Source: Perca fluviatilis
Taxonomy: Eukaryota > Chordata > Actinopteri > Perciformes > Percidae
DNA: 64,000 bases
Assembly (NCBI RefSeq): GCF_010015445.1
Contig: NC_053118.1
Location: 17,713,437-17,777,436 of the forward strand
Direction: 5' to 3'
Each line of letters starts with the position of its first letter. Positions within the stretch are counted from its first letter, which is position 1. Shown here piece by piece: positions 1 to 11,145 of this stretch. The notes beneath the pieces are model-generated. The model did no database searches. It saw nothing but the letters and a program-made list of their open reading frames with translations, and had not been told where the DNA came from. The position numbers and the translations under genes were made by a program.

Positions 1-2412
1 AAAGACTGTTGTAGGCTTAGCAACAGGGACAGCTCGTTCTCACATGACCGGAGACACCATCCATCTCACAGGCGGACAAAGAAACATTATGCTTTTACGC
101 TGATAAAAAAAACTCCCAGGGATTTTAGCTCAAGAAGTTAACTCAAAATTTACAATCTTGTTACACCGCTTGTCATAAATACAATTTTGAAATTGTGTAA
201 TCGCACAGAGCATATTTCTTTTCTTTTTTACACCTGCAACAATGTATGTGTGTCTCATCTCTTTTCGCTCAGCGACAAATTGATTTCTCCACTCTACACC
301 CTCCACTCCCCCTCCTCTCTCTCCAAAACTCTCACTAGGGTTTCTCCTGAGCTCTCTCTTCTGTGTAATTTAGGCACTCCCACAGTAATGGACACCCTAC
401 TCAGGGGCAGAGAGTGGGAACCCAGCCCCGCTGCTCCAGCTACTGTGCTCTCAAAGACTCCTGATCAGCTTATCAGATAGCTACATACACACTACTCCAG
501 CTTTAGTAGTGAGACGAAGAAAGAGAAAGGGAGTCCTGGAGAACAAGGAAGAAGAGGAGTCGAGGGAGCTGAACCTCAGCTGGTCACATGCTTTCAAGCC
601 GTGCAGCTCCTGGTCTCCTTGTGGGCGCGGGTGTCAGAGTGAAATATGTCGTTCACCCTGGGGCCAGAGATGCACCAGAAGCACCAGGTGCCCAACCTCC
701 TTCTCCCTCCCCCTAGCTTCTTCACTGGCCCGGCAAGCTGTCAATCAGATGACTTCGGGGCAAGACAGGGTCTCTAAGAGGGCGAGCGCAGTGCCATTAA
801 GCATATTACAGTTGCAGAGTGTTGATGAAAAGTCAAAGTCTGCAGTGACTAAGCTGGGGTTGCTCCCTAGAACTGTGCTGACGGTGCAAAGCAGGGAAGA
901 AAGGGGAGGAGGTGGGGGACTACCTGGGTGCAAACACTGGGACTGCTGACTGTTTGAGGTTGTTGAGGACGAGGATTACATAATAGAAATCACTGTAACA
1001 TCGCCAACGTAGGAAGAGCTTCCTACAGCATTCTCTGTCCTTTTCCTCAAAACATATGCCACCAAGCATTTCAAAGTCAAAGCTTTTGTCTAAGTTATGG
1101 CTGTAAATCCTTATTCATATAAAATGTATAATATCCAATTAATTTAACTTTACTGTTATGTGCCTCCTGTCCAGTATGTGCCAGAATATGCTGCAGATCC
1201 AAGATAAGAGGGTACAGTATAGAAAATGGATTGATGGATATGCGGGACTTTAATGTGTTAGCCTCAACTATTTGCCTTCATTTCGCTTTTTTCCTCAGCT
1301 TCCCCCACAAGCCATCCCTCCTTGCTCCCCCCGAAAAGTGTTGAGAACCTTGGCTTTAGCATCCAGCAGCAGAGGATACACATGTAGCCCTGTGACGAGC
1401 GGCACTCGTTTTTTTTCCACATCTGTTTATTTTCACAATTACCCCGGTGCGAATCTGTGTCCGTAGCTCTGTGTGACAGACCATCTACAATATCAAACAA
1501 ACCGTTTTCCAAGCCTTCCATTCACAAGTTCCTTTAACAGAGCGATTCATGCTGAGCAGCACCATCACCTGACCATTAGTCTTCATCTGTTAATCCACCG
1601 TGATAGAGTGACAAATGTGACACGGGATTACTTCACTGAGGCTGCAGTGCATTGTGGAGCTTGATCCTGCCTGAGGTGATTCACCTGCTGTCATGCCTTT
1701 AATTTGACTATGAGGCTGATGGATGAACTCTGTCTCATCAAGGATTATTAGGGTTTTGAGACAGACATCTAAATAAGCAAATACAGGTTAATCTTAGACT
1801 AACATTAAGATCAGTAGTACAGTAGACTGCGGTTGCTCAGCTGGACCTATGCTTAGCGATTTCGCTGCATTTTGAGATCTCAGCAATTACACGAGTGGGT
1901 ATAATGTTATCATAAATTATAGAATCAATGACCAGAGCTACAAAAATGAAACAAAGTTGTAACAAATTGCAGTTTTCTGTTTACTAATAATCATATGTAC
2001 TTAATATATTTTTGCTGACTGTTTTTGAATGCTATGCAGTTTAAAATGTTTGGATCTATTATACAGCTGGTTTCTGTTCACCTCTGACCAAAATACCAAA
2101 ATGAATTACCAAGTTTAAAATGAATGCAGACTTGATATTCACAACGATGAATGACACAACTCAAGCATGTTTCAACACTCTGCTAACATATCATATTGTA
2201 AATGCTGAGAATAGTTACCAATATTAACATTTCTAAAACAGAGCAGCATGCTTAGCAGAATGGTTAGTTGTAATGTAAAGTATAAGTGATTTGTAGTAAA
2301 TGAGCTAAACATGGAAAAAGTACTGAAACAATCCTTTAATTGAGCCTCTGTTTATTTGTATCTGCCGGGACAGTACAGTATGTTCACTTGATGCGACATA
2401 CAGTAGAGCCAA
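1..2412. other. Gene-poor flank, nothing recognised
   Basis: I see no exon I can defend here. The open frames around 190-950 are short, overlap on both strands and show no domain, and no acceptor-exon-donor pattern supports them. The stretch 500-950 is somewhat richer in G and C than its surroundings. From 1700 on the sequence is ordinary AT-rich intergenic DNA. Confidence 0.5.
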
Positions 2413-2695
2413 TAGGGCTGCAACAACGATTATTTTTAGTGTTGATTAATCTGACGATGATTCGTTTGGTCTATGAAATGTCAAAAACGTAACATAACAT
2501 GTCTGACCAAAAGTCCTATTATTTATATGGCAAAGAGAAGCAACAAATCCTGCCATTTGAGAAGCTTGAAACAGGGAATATGTAGCATCCCTTTTGCTTG
2601 AAAAAAGACTTAAACAATCCCAATGAATTTTCAAAATACTAATTATTTGTCTGTCGATTGACTGATTGATTAATCGACTAATTGTTTCAGCTCTA
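2413..2695. mobile_element. hAT-type MITE of the TAGGGCTGCAAC family, decayed
   Basis: The left end reads TAGGGCTGCAACAACGATTA and the right end reads as its diverged inverse, finishing in CAGCTCTA. The inside carries the CGATTAATC words typical of this very common teleost non-autonomous family. The flanking 8-mers match only in part, so the target duplication has decayed or the ends are slightly off. It has no coding capacity. A second partial copy of the family starts at 39611. Confidence 0.65.
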
Positions 2696-4213
2696 GACTC
2701 AAGTTACTCACAGACTAATTTGATTCAAAAGATCACAAGAATAAGCCTTTGGCATTGGCTGACTGCATTATATTCCCTGTCTTTACTCTCTTCCTGTCAC
2801 TGTTGCTGTCTCGATAAGAAAATGTATTATCAAATGGGGAAACCCCCACATGTTTGCTGAATTTAATTAGCCATGTGCCATGTTTCTCAGAATCATTCCC
2901 CAATCCCCAGTAGTATTTAGCCATAGAACCAGTGTGCTTTGCAAAGTTTAGGCCTACACTTTCTTTTTCTGATTGGTTTCACAAAATCAAACTGCTTTTT
3001 CCCCCATCTTATACAGGATAATAGCCGGCTATAAAAGACCCTTCCACCACTTTGGCACAGTACAAATGTACCGTAGTGTAGAGAGATAGGTTTGGCAGTG
3101 CTAGACTAGAATATGACAGGCAATCTGATTTTATTGAAGTACAGTGGTAGCCTGTGTTCTGTCTAGACCAAGCTAGGAAAGTTGTCTGTAGGAATGCTCA
3201 TGCAAATATTGTCCTTCAATTAGGTGAAACAGACGCCCTCGCTTAGGTGCTGCAATATGGAAGCATCAGCAAAAACCTCGTACACATAAACAGTCACAGA
3301 ATATACATAGACATGCAGAGACATACCTACACAGTGTACACAAACACGTCTTGTGTAAATACACTTTTTTTTGCAGTGTGACATCAAATGGAAGACAACT
3401 GCGAAACCTGTACCCTTTTAAAGTTAGTTTTAACCTCAAACAGGATGTCAGCACAGCATCAGTAGCTTCGCAAAACCTCAACAAAAATGAAAAATCTTAC
3501 CCCATTGCAACACACACAATCCAAAATCTGTAGAGTTGTGTGCCCTTTAATGGGGTGAGGAGAAAATGACCTTCCCAAGTGATGGCAGTGGACCACAATG
3601 CTGCATAATTAACACCATCTAAAATCAGGTGTTCTTTATATGACCTTACCTGACAATTTCAGCGCACAGTTTGCCTACAGGGACTATGTGGTAAATAACA
3701 AATGCACATGCGTGTGTGCCACTGCACAGCACACATACAGGCCAACTTGTTTCATATATTTCATATGTTAGATTATGGATCTTGGCATAGAGTATCAAAA
3801 GGAGCATGCCTCAGAGCTCCCTGCAAGCCAACACATCTCATTGCATGAAGGCACGCCAGGTACGAGAGCGTTCCTCAAGGCTGAACATGGCACAACGCAG
3901 ACTGACAGCACTGTGAGAGAGACAAAACACATCTGGATTCTACTGAAGGCTGTTCCATAGATTTCACAGAGCTTTATAAAGAGTGCTGCTAAAGGAGGGG
4001 GTCCAGGGGTTAGTTCAACCGCTCTGCTTCAGTGACAGTGACATGGCCAGGGAGGATTGTGCTGGAGCATCGCCTGCTGCCTTGATTTGCTCGGCAGATC
4101 CGCAGCTGAGTTGGAAGGATTTTCCTCCCAAAGACCTCCCCCTCCTCCCTTACAGAGCAGAAATCCCCTCCAATCCTCACTCGCACTTACTGCAGGGACG
4201 CTGTACACACTGA
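2696..4213. other. Intergenic DNA, nothing recognised
   Basis: AT-rich sequence without a convincing exon, RNA gene or repeat boundary. Open frames at 3266-3533 and 3775-3960 are short, and neither has a plausible splice context or recognisable protein. Confidence 0.4.
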
Positions 4214-4556
4214 GACAAAGGACTCCAGAGGAGGAGGAAAGGAGAGAAAAAGTAACAACAGAGGAGGAGAGCGAATGTAAAGAGAGGAGAGGAAAAGAAA
4301 CAAGAGGAGAAGAGAGGAGAGAAAAGGACAGCAGGGGAAAAGAAATGAGAGGAGAGAAGCAGAAGAAACGAGAAGAGAAACAAGAGCAGAAGAGAGGAGA
4401 GAAAAGGAGAGGACTGGAAAAGAAACAAGAAGAAAGGAGACAGACAAAAGGATATAGGAGAGGAAAAGGAACTAGAGGAGAGGAGAGGAGAGGAGAGGAG
4501 AGGAGGAGGAGAGGAGAGGAGAGGAGAGGAGAGGAGAGGAGAGGAGAGGACTCTAA
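4214..4556. repeat. Purine-rich GA/GGA repeat tract
   Basis: The plus strand is nearly all A and G, built from variants of GAGAGGA and GAAAAGAAACAAGAG. The last part (about 4470-4550) is a regular run of GAGAGGA-type units. Long open frames on both strands here (up to 187 codons) come from the low complexity and encode only E/R/K or S/L/F strings. A polypurine tract of this length can form triplex DNA, and it is likely to vary in length. Confidence 0.85.
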
Positions 4557-4656
4557 AGAGGTAAAATAAAAAATGAAGCCAGTATAGGACATAAAGAAAA
4601 GTTTACTTTACTGTCTCTCTTCTTCTCCTTCATCCTCTCAGACACACACATATATA

Positions 4657-5877
4657 CACTCACCTAAAGGATTATTAGGAACACCCTACTAATACCGTGT
4701 TTCACCCCCTTTCGCCTTCAGAACTGCCTTAATTCTTCGTGGCATTGATTCAACAAGGTGCTGGAAGCATTCTCTAGAAATGTTGGCCCATATTGATAGG
4801 ATAGCATCTTACAGTTGATGGAGATTTATGGGATGTACATCCAGGGCACGAAGCTCCCTTTCCACCACATCCCAAAGATGTTCTATTGGGTTGAGATCTG
4901 GTGACTGTGGGGGCCATTTTAGTACAGTGGACTCATTGTCATGTTCAAGGAACCAATTTGAAATGATTCAAGCTTTGTGACATGGTGCATTATCCTGCTG
5001 GAAGTAGCCATCAGAGGATGGGTACATGGTGGTCATAAAGGGATGGACATGGTCAGAAACAATGCTCAGGTAGGCTGTGGCATTTAAACGATGCCCAATT
5101 GGAACTAAGGGGCCTAAAGTGTGCCAAGAAAACATCCCCCACACGATTACAGCACCACCACCAGCCTGCCCAGTGGTAACAAGGCATAACGGATCCATGT
5201 TCTCTTTCTGTGTACGCCAAATTCTGACTATACCATCTGAATGTCTCAACAGAAATCGAGACTCATCAGACCAGGCAACATTTTTCCAGTCTTCAACTGT
5301 CCAATTTTGGGGAGCTCGTGCAAATTGTAGCCTTATTTTCCTATTTTTAGTGGAGATGAGTGGTACCCGGTGGGGTCTTCTGCTGGTGTAGCCCATCCAC
5401 CTCTAGGTTGTTTGTGTTGTGGCTTCACAAATGCTTTGCTGCATACCTCGGTTGTAACAAGTGGTTATTTGAGTCAAAGTTGATCTTCTATCAGCTGGAA
5501 TCAGTCGGCCCATTCTCCTCTGACCTCTAGCATCAACAAGGCATTTTCGCCCAGAGGACTGCCGAAAACTGGATGTTTTTCCTTTTACAGACTATTCTTT
5601 GTAATCCCTAGAAATGGTTGTGCGTGAAAATCCCAGTAATTGAGCAGAATGGGAAATACTCAGACCAGCCCGTCAGGCACCAACAACCATGCCATGCTCA
5701 AAGTTGCTTAGATCACCTTTCTTTCCCATTCTGACATTCAGTTTGGATTTCAGGATATTGTCTAGACCTGGACGAAACCCATAAATGCATTGAAGCAGCT
5801 GCCATGTGATTGGTTGATTAGATAATTGCATTAACGAGAAATCTTACAGGTGTTCCTAATAATCCTTTAGGTGAGTG
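4657..5877 (-). mobile_element. Tc1-like DNA transposon with perfect 29-bp TIRs
   Basis: Bases 4657-4685 begin CACTCACCTAAAGGATTATT and are matched exactly in reverse complement by 5849-5877. Both ends abut TA, the Tc1/mariner target dinucleotide (4655-4656 and 5878-5879), in a locally TATATA-rich site. The 1,221-bp length fits a Tc1-family element with one transposase gene, which here runs on the minus strand and is broken. The perfect ends next to a damaged gene suggest a copy moved in trans or a fairly young insertion of an already defective lineage. Confidence 0.95.
4689..5729 (-). pseudogene. Tc1-type transposase remnant, several in-frame stops
   Basis: Reading leftward from ATG at 5729, the frame has a helix-turn-helix-like N-terminal part and then a DDE domain. 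The catalytic-type residues are visible: the first Asp in AWSDESRF, the second in YFQQDNAPCH, and the Glu in LNPIEHLWD, followed by the usual C-terminal stretch ending near 4689. The frame is interrupted by stops in the N-terminal domain (two), just before MGYTSRRPHR, right after the second Asp (DNAPCHKA then TGA) and again in the C-terminal third. The longest intact piece is 142 codons (4968-5396). It cannot give a working enzyme as it stands. In its family (Tc1/mariner, DD34E) the protein cuts and pastes the element by binding its TIRs. Confidence 0.9.
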
Positions 5878-6018
5878 TATATATATATTATATCAATATG
5901 GCATCTGATAAGCAACAGCAGCCAAAGAGAAACACATTTTGAAGGAAGTGAAGCAGAGATTAACCACAAATTATCTTTGGAGGTGTAAGTGCTTCTCATA
6001 GTGAGACCCAATTGGGGT

Positions 6019-6127
6019 AAAAAAAAAAGGGGAGAAAAGTGGGAAAAAAAAAAAAAAAAAAAAAGAGTTTATTAAAAAAAAAAAAAAAGGGTTTTAAAAA
6101 AAGACACCGCGGGGGGGGTGTGGGGTG

Positions 6128-6156
<29 letters not shown>
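6019..6156. other. Scrambled A/G homopolymer block, likely assembly error
   Basis: Runs of A (several over 10), then G (one of about 28), are joined by short scraps such as ACACCGCGGG. The block is unlike any simple-sequence repeat in the window and resembles the G/C block inside paqr7 at 40717-40870. It probably stands for reads that were collapsed or miscalled, so the true sequence and length here are unknown. Confidence 0.7.
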
Positions 6157-6158
<2 letters not shown>

Positions 6159-6430
6159 ATGGGTATCATGGGACCCAGAGAGAGATTTGGAAGAGGCTGA
6201 GATATCTAGTTGTGAAATATGATTCCTCGCCTGCATCAACGATCAATGCGCACACTGGGGCATGCATCTATAGCTAATCCGTCAAGGCAACACAGAACCC
6301 TTACTAGAGAGCTACATGCATGACCTCCTGAGGGCGAGGTTTAATTTCTTCATTCAAATATAAATATCCAGTAATTGAGAAGCTACTACGTGTGTTATCA
6401 CTTCTCCGGGCAGTCCCAAGCAGTCCCAAG

Positions 6431-6474
6431 AGGCTTGTGTAACGCTTGGGCCCTCCAAAGCGTTACACAAGCCT
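6431..6474. repeat. Perfect 17-bp hairpin
   Basis: AGGCTTGTGTAACGCTT at 6431-6447 is followed after 10 bases by its exact reverse complement at 6458-6474. Just before it (6411-6430) CAGTCCCAAG occurs twice in tandem. No T-run follows, so it is not a bacterial-type terminator. It may be a small foldback element end or an assembly duplication. Confidence 0.85.
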
Positions 6475-6712
6475 TACCAATGAGATCCTGGCCGAGGCCT
6501 TCACAGACATACCTGTAGTAAGCAGCGCAGAAGCTTACAATCACTATTGCACAACACTGGCCACTGTGGAAAGTGAACACCTGCACAAAAATGCCCTCAA
6601 TGTTGATACAAGAAGAAAACTGATTAGGCCTATAAGATATACAGAAGAGAACAATAGAAAATGCAAATCTAGTCAGAGTGACACATTATGGCCAAGTAAA
6701 AAGTTGAAGTGA
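6446..6712 (+). other. Open frame of unknown origin, possibly an old coding fragment
   Basis: The frame is open for 88 codons and ends at TGA 6710-6712, but starts only at a TTG. From about codon 8 it reads like ordinary protein (TNEILAEAFTDIPVV, then AEAYNHYCTTL) rather than low complexity, with a basic C-terminus ending WPSKKLK. I do not recognise the family. It may be a decayed transposon ORF piece or chance. The 17-bp hairpin overlaps its first codons. Confidence 0.25.
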
Positions 6713-7067
6713 TGTAATAAACGTGTGGCCTATTTTGAGGGCAGGATTACCCCTTGACATTCCAGTTTGCTACCAACTGTGCCAAAGTAGCTAATGATTA
6801 ACTCTTATGAAGAGGAGTGTTTGAATGAGAAACCTCTCTGCTGTGCGTCCTCTCCCTGTCAAAACCTGTGCCGCCTGTACATCACCGTCCACATATATCA
6901 TTACATGACCTGGGCCAGGCAGGCACACAAACACACCTATACAGTCCAGACTATTGCTCTCTGGCAAACACAAGGAAATTCTATCTGCATTTAAAGGGGC
7001 AGCCAACACAATGACCTGGGCAAGAGGTTGAGTCGAGGCCAGACACTGACAGACATCTGCACCACCG

Positions 7068-7068
<1 letters not shown>

Positions 7069-7124
<56 letters not shown>
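7069..7124. repeat. (AC)n microsatellite
   Basis: About 28 uninterrupted AC units. Confidence 0.98.
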
Positions 7125-7126
<2 letters not shown>

Positions 7127-7288
7127 ACCAAATGACAAAAAAGCAAAACCACTGATTACAGGGACCACAGGACTAAAAAACATCTATTCAGAATACATTA
7201 AAATGCAACTGATTGCATGCAATAAAAATATTAGGCTAGTAGGGCATTTGTGAAGTTGCCAGACTGGCACTCCTGGCCTCCATTTTGC

Positions 7289-7290
<2 letters not shown>

Positions 7291-7368
<78 letters not shown>
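7291..7368. repeat. (TG)n microsatellite
   Basis: About 39 uninterrupted TG units. The cysteine-valine open frames across it are artefacts of the repeat. Confidence 0.98.
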
Positions 7369-7369
<1 letters not shown>

Positions 7370-7541
7370 ATGTGTTTGTACAAGTGTGTATCTAAAAGTC
7401 TTGTTCCTGGTTCACTCCGGTCTCCCAGCACTACAGTGGGTCTATTCTTCTTGGGTGCTTCAGAGAACAGAATTAATGACCATCAGCAGGGACGTGAAAA
7501 GGTTGTGTCCACCAGCCACCAGGATTTTACAACCTTCACTC

Positions 7542-7542
<1 letters not shown>

Positions 7543-7573
<31 letters not shown>

Positions 7574-7582
7574 TGTGTGTGT
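7543..7582. repeat. (GT)n microsatellite, one interruption
   Basis: GT units with a single GTCT break. It is the third dinucleotide array within 520 bp. Confidence 0.95.
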
Positions 7583-7692
7583 TTATTTTTTCTTGTAGGA
7601 GACTGATAATGCCATCTTTCTTGCATGCTCACGCAGAGAAAACAAAACTTTAAACATGCTTACACATGCCATTTAATACTTTGTGTAATCTG

Positions 7693-8339
7693 TAGGGTTG
7701 GGTATCGTTTGGTTTTTTCCCGATACTGGTGCTAAAACAATACTTTTAAAACGGTGCCGGTGCCGGTGCCGGTGCCTGAACCGAAATACATTTAATAATA
7801 TATTTATAATGTATATAATATAAAATATAAAAAAGGAGCACAAAACGACAGTTGCCGACATTAAAGAATGGATTGTTTATTGCTAAGGCCATATGGTCAA
7901 AATTAAATGATTGATTAATAATGTAATAACAATAACTTACAATGACTTATTTCACCAGTAAATTGCTGGTAAACGACAAAAACAAGTACCAGATGGGAAA
8001 AAGGTATTTTACAATAACTTTGAATGCCCCACAAGTCTGGCGAGTTTCAAGTAAACGCACCGTCTGTGATGTTTTTCCAACAACAGCAGCTGCAGTGCGG
8101 ACTGTTACGTCCCGGTGTTGGAATCCTCTACAGGGAAATACAGTCACACTTTACACCGCTTAACATAAACTGTCAGCATTTTAACCATTGTGTTTAATCC
8201 AGCTACTAGCTAATGGTAACGTAGCGTCCCGTGCAGCGTTGCTTCTGAAAAAACATAAAGTCAGGCCATAAACGGTACTAATGAGACCGAAAATTCGGTC
8301 TCGTTAGTACCGTTTATGGCGTTTCGGTACCCAACCCTA
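7693..8339. mobile_element. Non-autonomous hAT element with exact 8-bp TSD
   Basis: The left end reads TAGGGTTGGGTATCG and the right end, reverse-complemented, reads TAGGGTTGGGTACCG. The 8 bases before the element (7685-7692) and after it (8340-8347) are both GTAATCTG, the duplication size of the hAT superfamily. The 647-bp inside has no transposase. It contains three tandem GGTGCC words near 7755-7775, a CpG-containing core at about 7855-8230, and a near-perfect hairpin at about 8272-8320. The core recurs in the elements at 29729 and 63340. Confidence 0.95.
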
Positions 8340-8347
8340 GTAATCTG

Positions 8348-9877
8348 TCAAGCCAATAGTCATGCGTGAAGCAGAACAGTCTGCAAACTGACACACTTGT
8401 TCACTTTTTCTTCAGGGTCACACTATCCGTGTAACACCTAAGAATTTCACATCAAGGGTTCAGACTAAACTGTCACTTTTACTTGTGAAAAAAAAAATAC
8501 TATAGATCATTGCCTGATCCTTTGCTCCAGTGTGGCCGTGGTTATCAGACTTTGTTATCTGCATGAGGTGTGTCTGAAGGTCTGAGCGGGAACTCCACGC
8601 GTCCGCCTCGCTGCCGATGGCATCTCATGCATTTAGATCAACACGTCGCCACCTGCATGGCTGACTCAGTGTGAGAGATGGAGAAGTGGAGTGGGTATGC
8701 AACGTGAGTGAAAGTAGGGATTCTGTATGAGGTGTTGAGTGCTTCTGTGTTAATTGGCAGAAAACTGCCTTTTTCCATGTAGTGTGTTGCTTGTGCCAGG
8801 AAGAGACACACACACACAAACCTGCCTGACTAACTTACTGAGGTCTTCACTAATCAGTGTTAGTGCTGAGAGAGATGTTTGGCTTTTATTGAACCTGAAC
8901 AATCTCATTGCACATCTACAGCTATACGATTCTGAATACCAGAGCTTTTTGTAATGAATTGGCACTGCTAAGTATGAACACAGGTTGTACAGCTATACAG
9001 ATACTCACATTCACTTCCAGCTTCAAAAAGTAGTAATTATTCTTTACAAGCCACCTTCTAAGATTTCAGCCAAGTTACAATGGTATAAAAACATCAAAGT
9101 AGCGCTGACTAGCTTTCATCCCCGTCCATATTTAAACCATAAATGGCAGTAATCCCCAAAGCCCAGATTCTTTTCAATGAATAAAATGCTTCACAATGTC
9201 AAACAATCTTGGAAATGTGCAAGGAAATGGAGCAACGCTCTCCTTGGGTGCCTGCTGAGCTAGCACCTTTCTTCAGCAAGCACCACAAGTGATCTTGATA
9301 CAAGCCATAGTGGAGTACTGTAAGGCTACCACTTTGTGCTGATTCAATAAGAAATAATTGCATATTGGCCTCTCTCCACTCATCTACCTTCACCACCATG
9401 GTCTGACACTTTACTGTATTTCTGTGCTGTTACAGTAGAGAGCCAGAGCTCGGGGAAGGACACTGCAGCATTGCTGCTATTGTTATTGTTTACCATCCAC
9501 ATTCCTTTGGACTGGATGTGGAGTTGCATTGAGGAGATATTGAACCTCCACTGATATAAAACTGCATTTCTCAGCAGCACCCGGCTTTAGGGCAGACATC
9601 TGCGTAATGACTGTGGTCTTGATCTGCAGAAAGCATCACTCTTCAAGTGCTATACTTTCCTCACTTCCTGTCAAACTGGCATTAGAGACACAAAAAGTTA
9701 AATGACTTTGCTTCATGACAAACTTCTTAGTTTCCTGATTTCTTCACCTGATGTAATATCTACAGTATATGTGATATGTAATATATGTTATATCAATATA
9801 CTCACAGTCATGCTTAGGGACTCAAGCTACTGACAGTTAAGAGCAGTTGATAATTAGATAGATGGATCGACAGATAA

Positions 9878-9878
<1 letters not shown>
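8348..9878. other. Intergenic DNA, nothing recognised
   Basis: No exon or repeat boundary I can support. Short open frames overlap on both strands without recognisable content. Confidence 0.4.

Positions 9879-9955
<77 letters not shown>
9879..9955. repeat. (GATA)n microsatellite
   Basis: About 19 GATA units, preceded by imperfect GATG/GATC units from about 9857. Confidence 0.97.
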
Positions 9956-10474
9956 GAAAGGTTAAAACTACTGCTAAATACTCAATGTGACTTCCATACT
10001 CTGTTGGGCATGTAGCTACAGCAGATGGGGAATGGGTTGTGAGGACACTTTTAGCATAATAAACATGTCAGACAATACTCACACAGTCACTCATTGTGCC
10101 TGGATGCAAAAGTCATACTGCAATATTATTGCCATTATACGTAACTATGACTGTAAAGGTGAACACTGTGTGGGAAGTCTGACTATAAAAAGTCAAAATA
10201 AGAGAGGGACTTAACGTTGGTTAACTTCACACATCTATCATATTACAGCTGAGTACAAAAGCATGATGTCATCCCTTCAAAAATTGGCAAATGTAGGTCT
10301 ATAGCCCATTACAAATAAAGTAGGCCTACAAAGTTTAAAGGCCTGATTCGGGAATCTGTGTGACAGTCCGCACTGTTGCTCTCCTCAACCGGTATATGCT
10401 ATTAAGGACAAACGGGTTGAATGAAGGTATGATGCATACGCTGTCAGCTGTGTGCGCAGCGCCTCCGCCGCTAC

Positions 10475-10587
<113 letters not shown>

Positions 10588-10808
10588 TTAGAGTCTCCAA
10601 AATCCCTCTGAACTGACTGCTGCTGCTGTGGTCCGCTGCATGCATAACACATTACGAGGCAACTCAACTTCATGACACACTCTTACTGTAAAACAAGGGT
10701 AAGATCCTCCGCGCAACTTCACGCCATATCACTCCTCAACTTGACAACCGCAGCAACACAACGGAAACTAAGCAATAAACAGGCAATAATATTACGGTTA
10801 ATATTTAC

Positions 10809-11145
10809 CAGCTTGCTACAGTACGGGCGCTGCAGCCATTTATCCCGTAGCGAAAGGGCCAGAAGTCTGCATTTCCTGGAATGCGATGCTGGATAGAGCT
10901 GCTCTCCGTGCCCGTGTTTCTGGGAAGGGAGAGCCGGATGGGCTCGGGGTGCTTCCCACTGTTGTGTCAGACCGGACAGCGATGCCACATTCAGCTGATC
11001 GCCACAGCAAAACAACATCTCGCCCTACGCAAAACACACTCGGCGGCTCCGCACCACCCCGCACGGCAGATCCGATGGGCGCCGCCCCCCTCTCAGCCTC
11101 CACCAGTGGGCTGGCACGTCGAGCCCGCTGCGTGAATAATCATTA
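10809..11145. promoter_or_regulatory. CpG-rich, promoter-like patch of an unassigned gene
   Basis: This stretch is clearly richer in G, C and CpG than the surrounding 5 kb and holds open frames on both strands. Just right of it is a CCAAT box (GCCATTGGTTG near 11159). On the minus strand the patch could be a first exon ending at a donor (CAAGCTG|GTAAAT) at 10809/10808, with an ATG at 11018 opening a frame that crosses the donor. I recognise no protein in either direction. It may be the start of an unannotated leftward transcript or only a CpG-rich repeat. Confidence 0.35.

Noticed and set aside
4029..4592. Open frames of 187 and 170 codons on opposite strands
   Set aside because: They lie in the GA-rich repeat and translate to S/L/F or E/R/K strings; no gene.
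9879..9955. Possible CRISPR-like array
   Set aside because: A plain tetranucleotide microsatellite without spacers; the genome is a vertebrate's.
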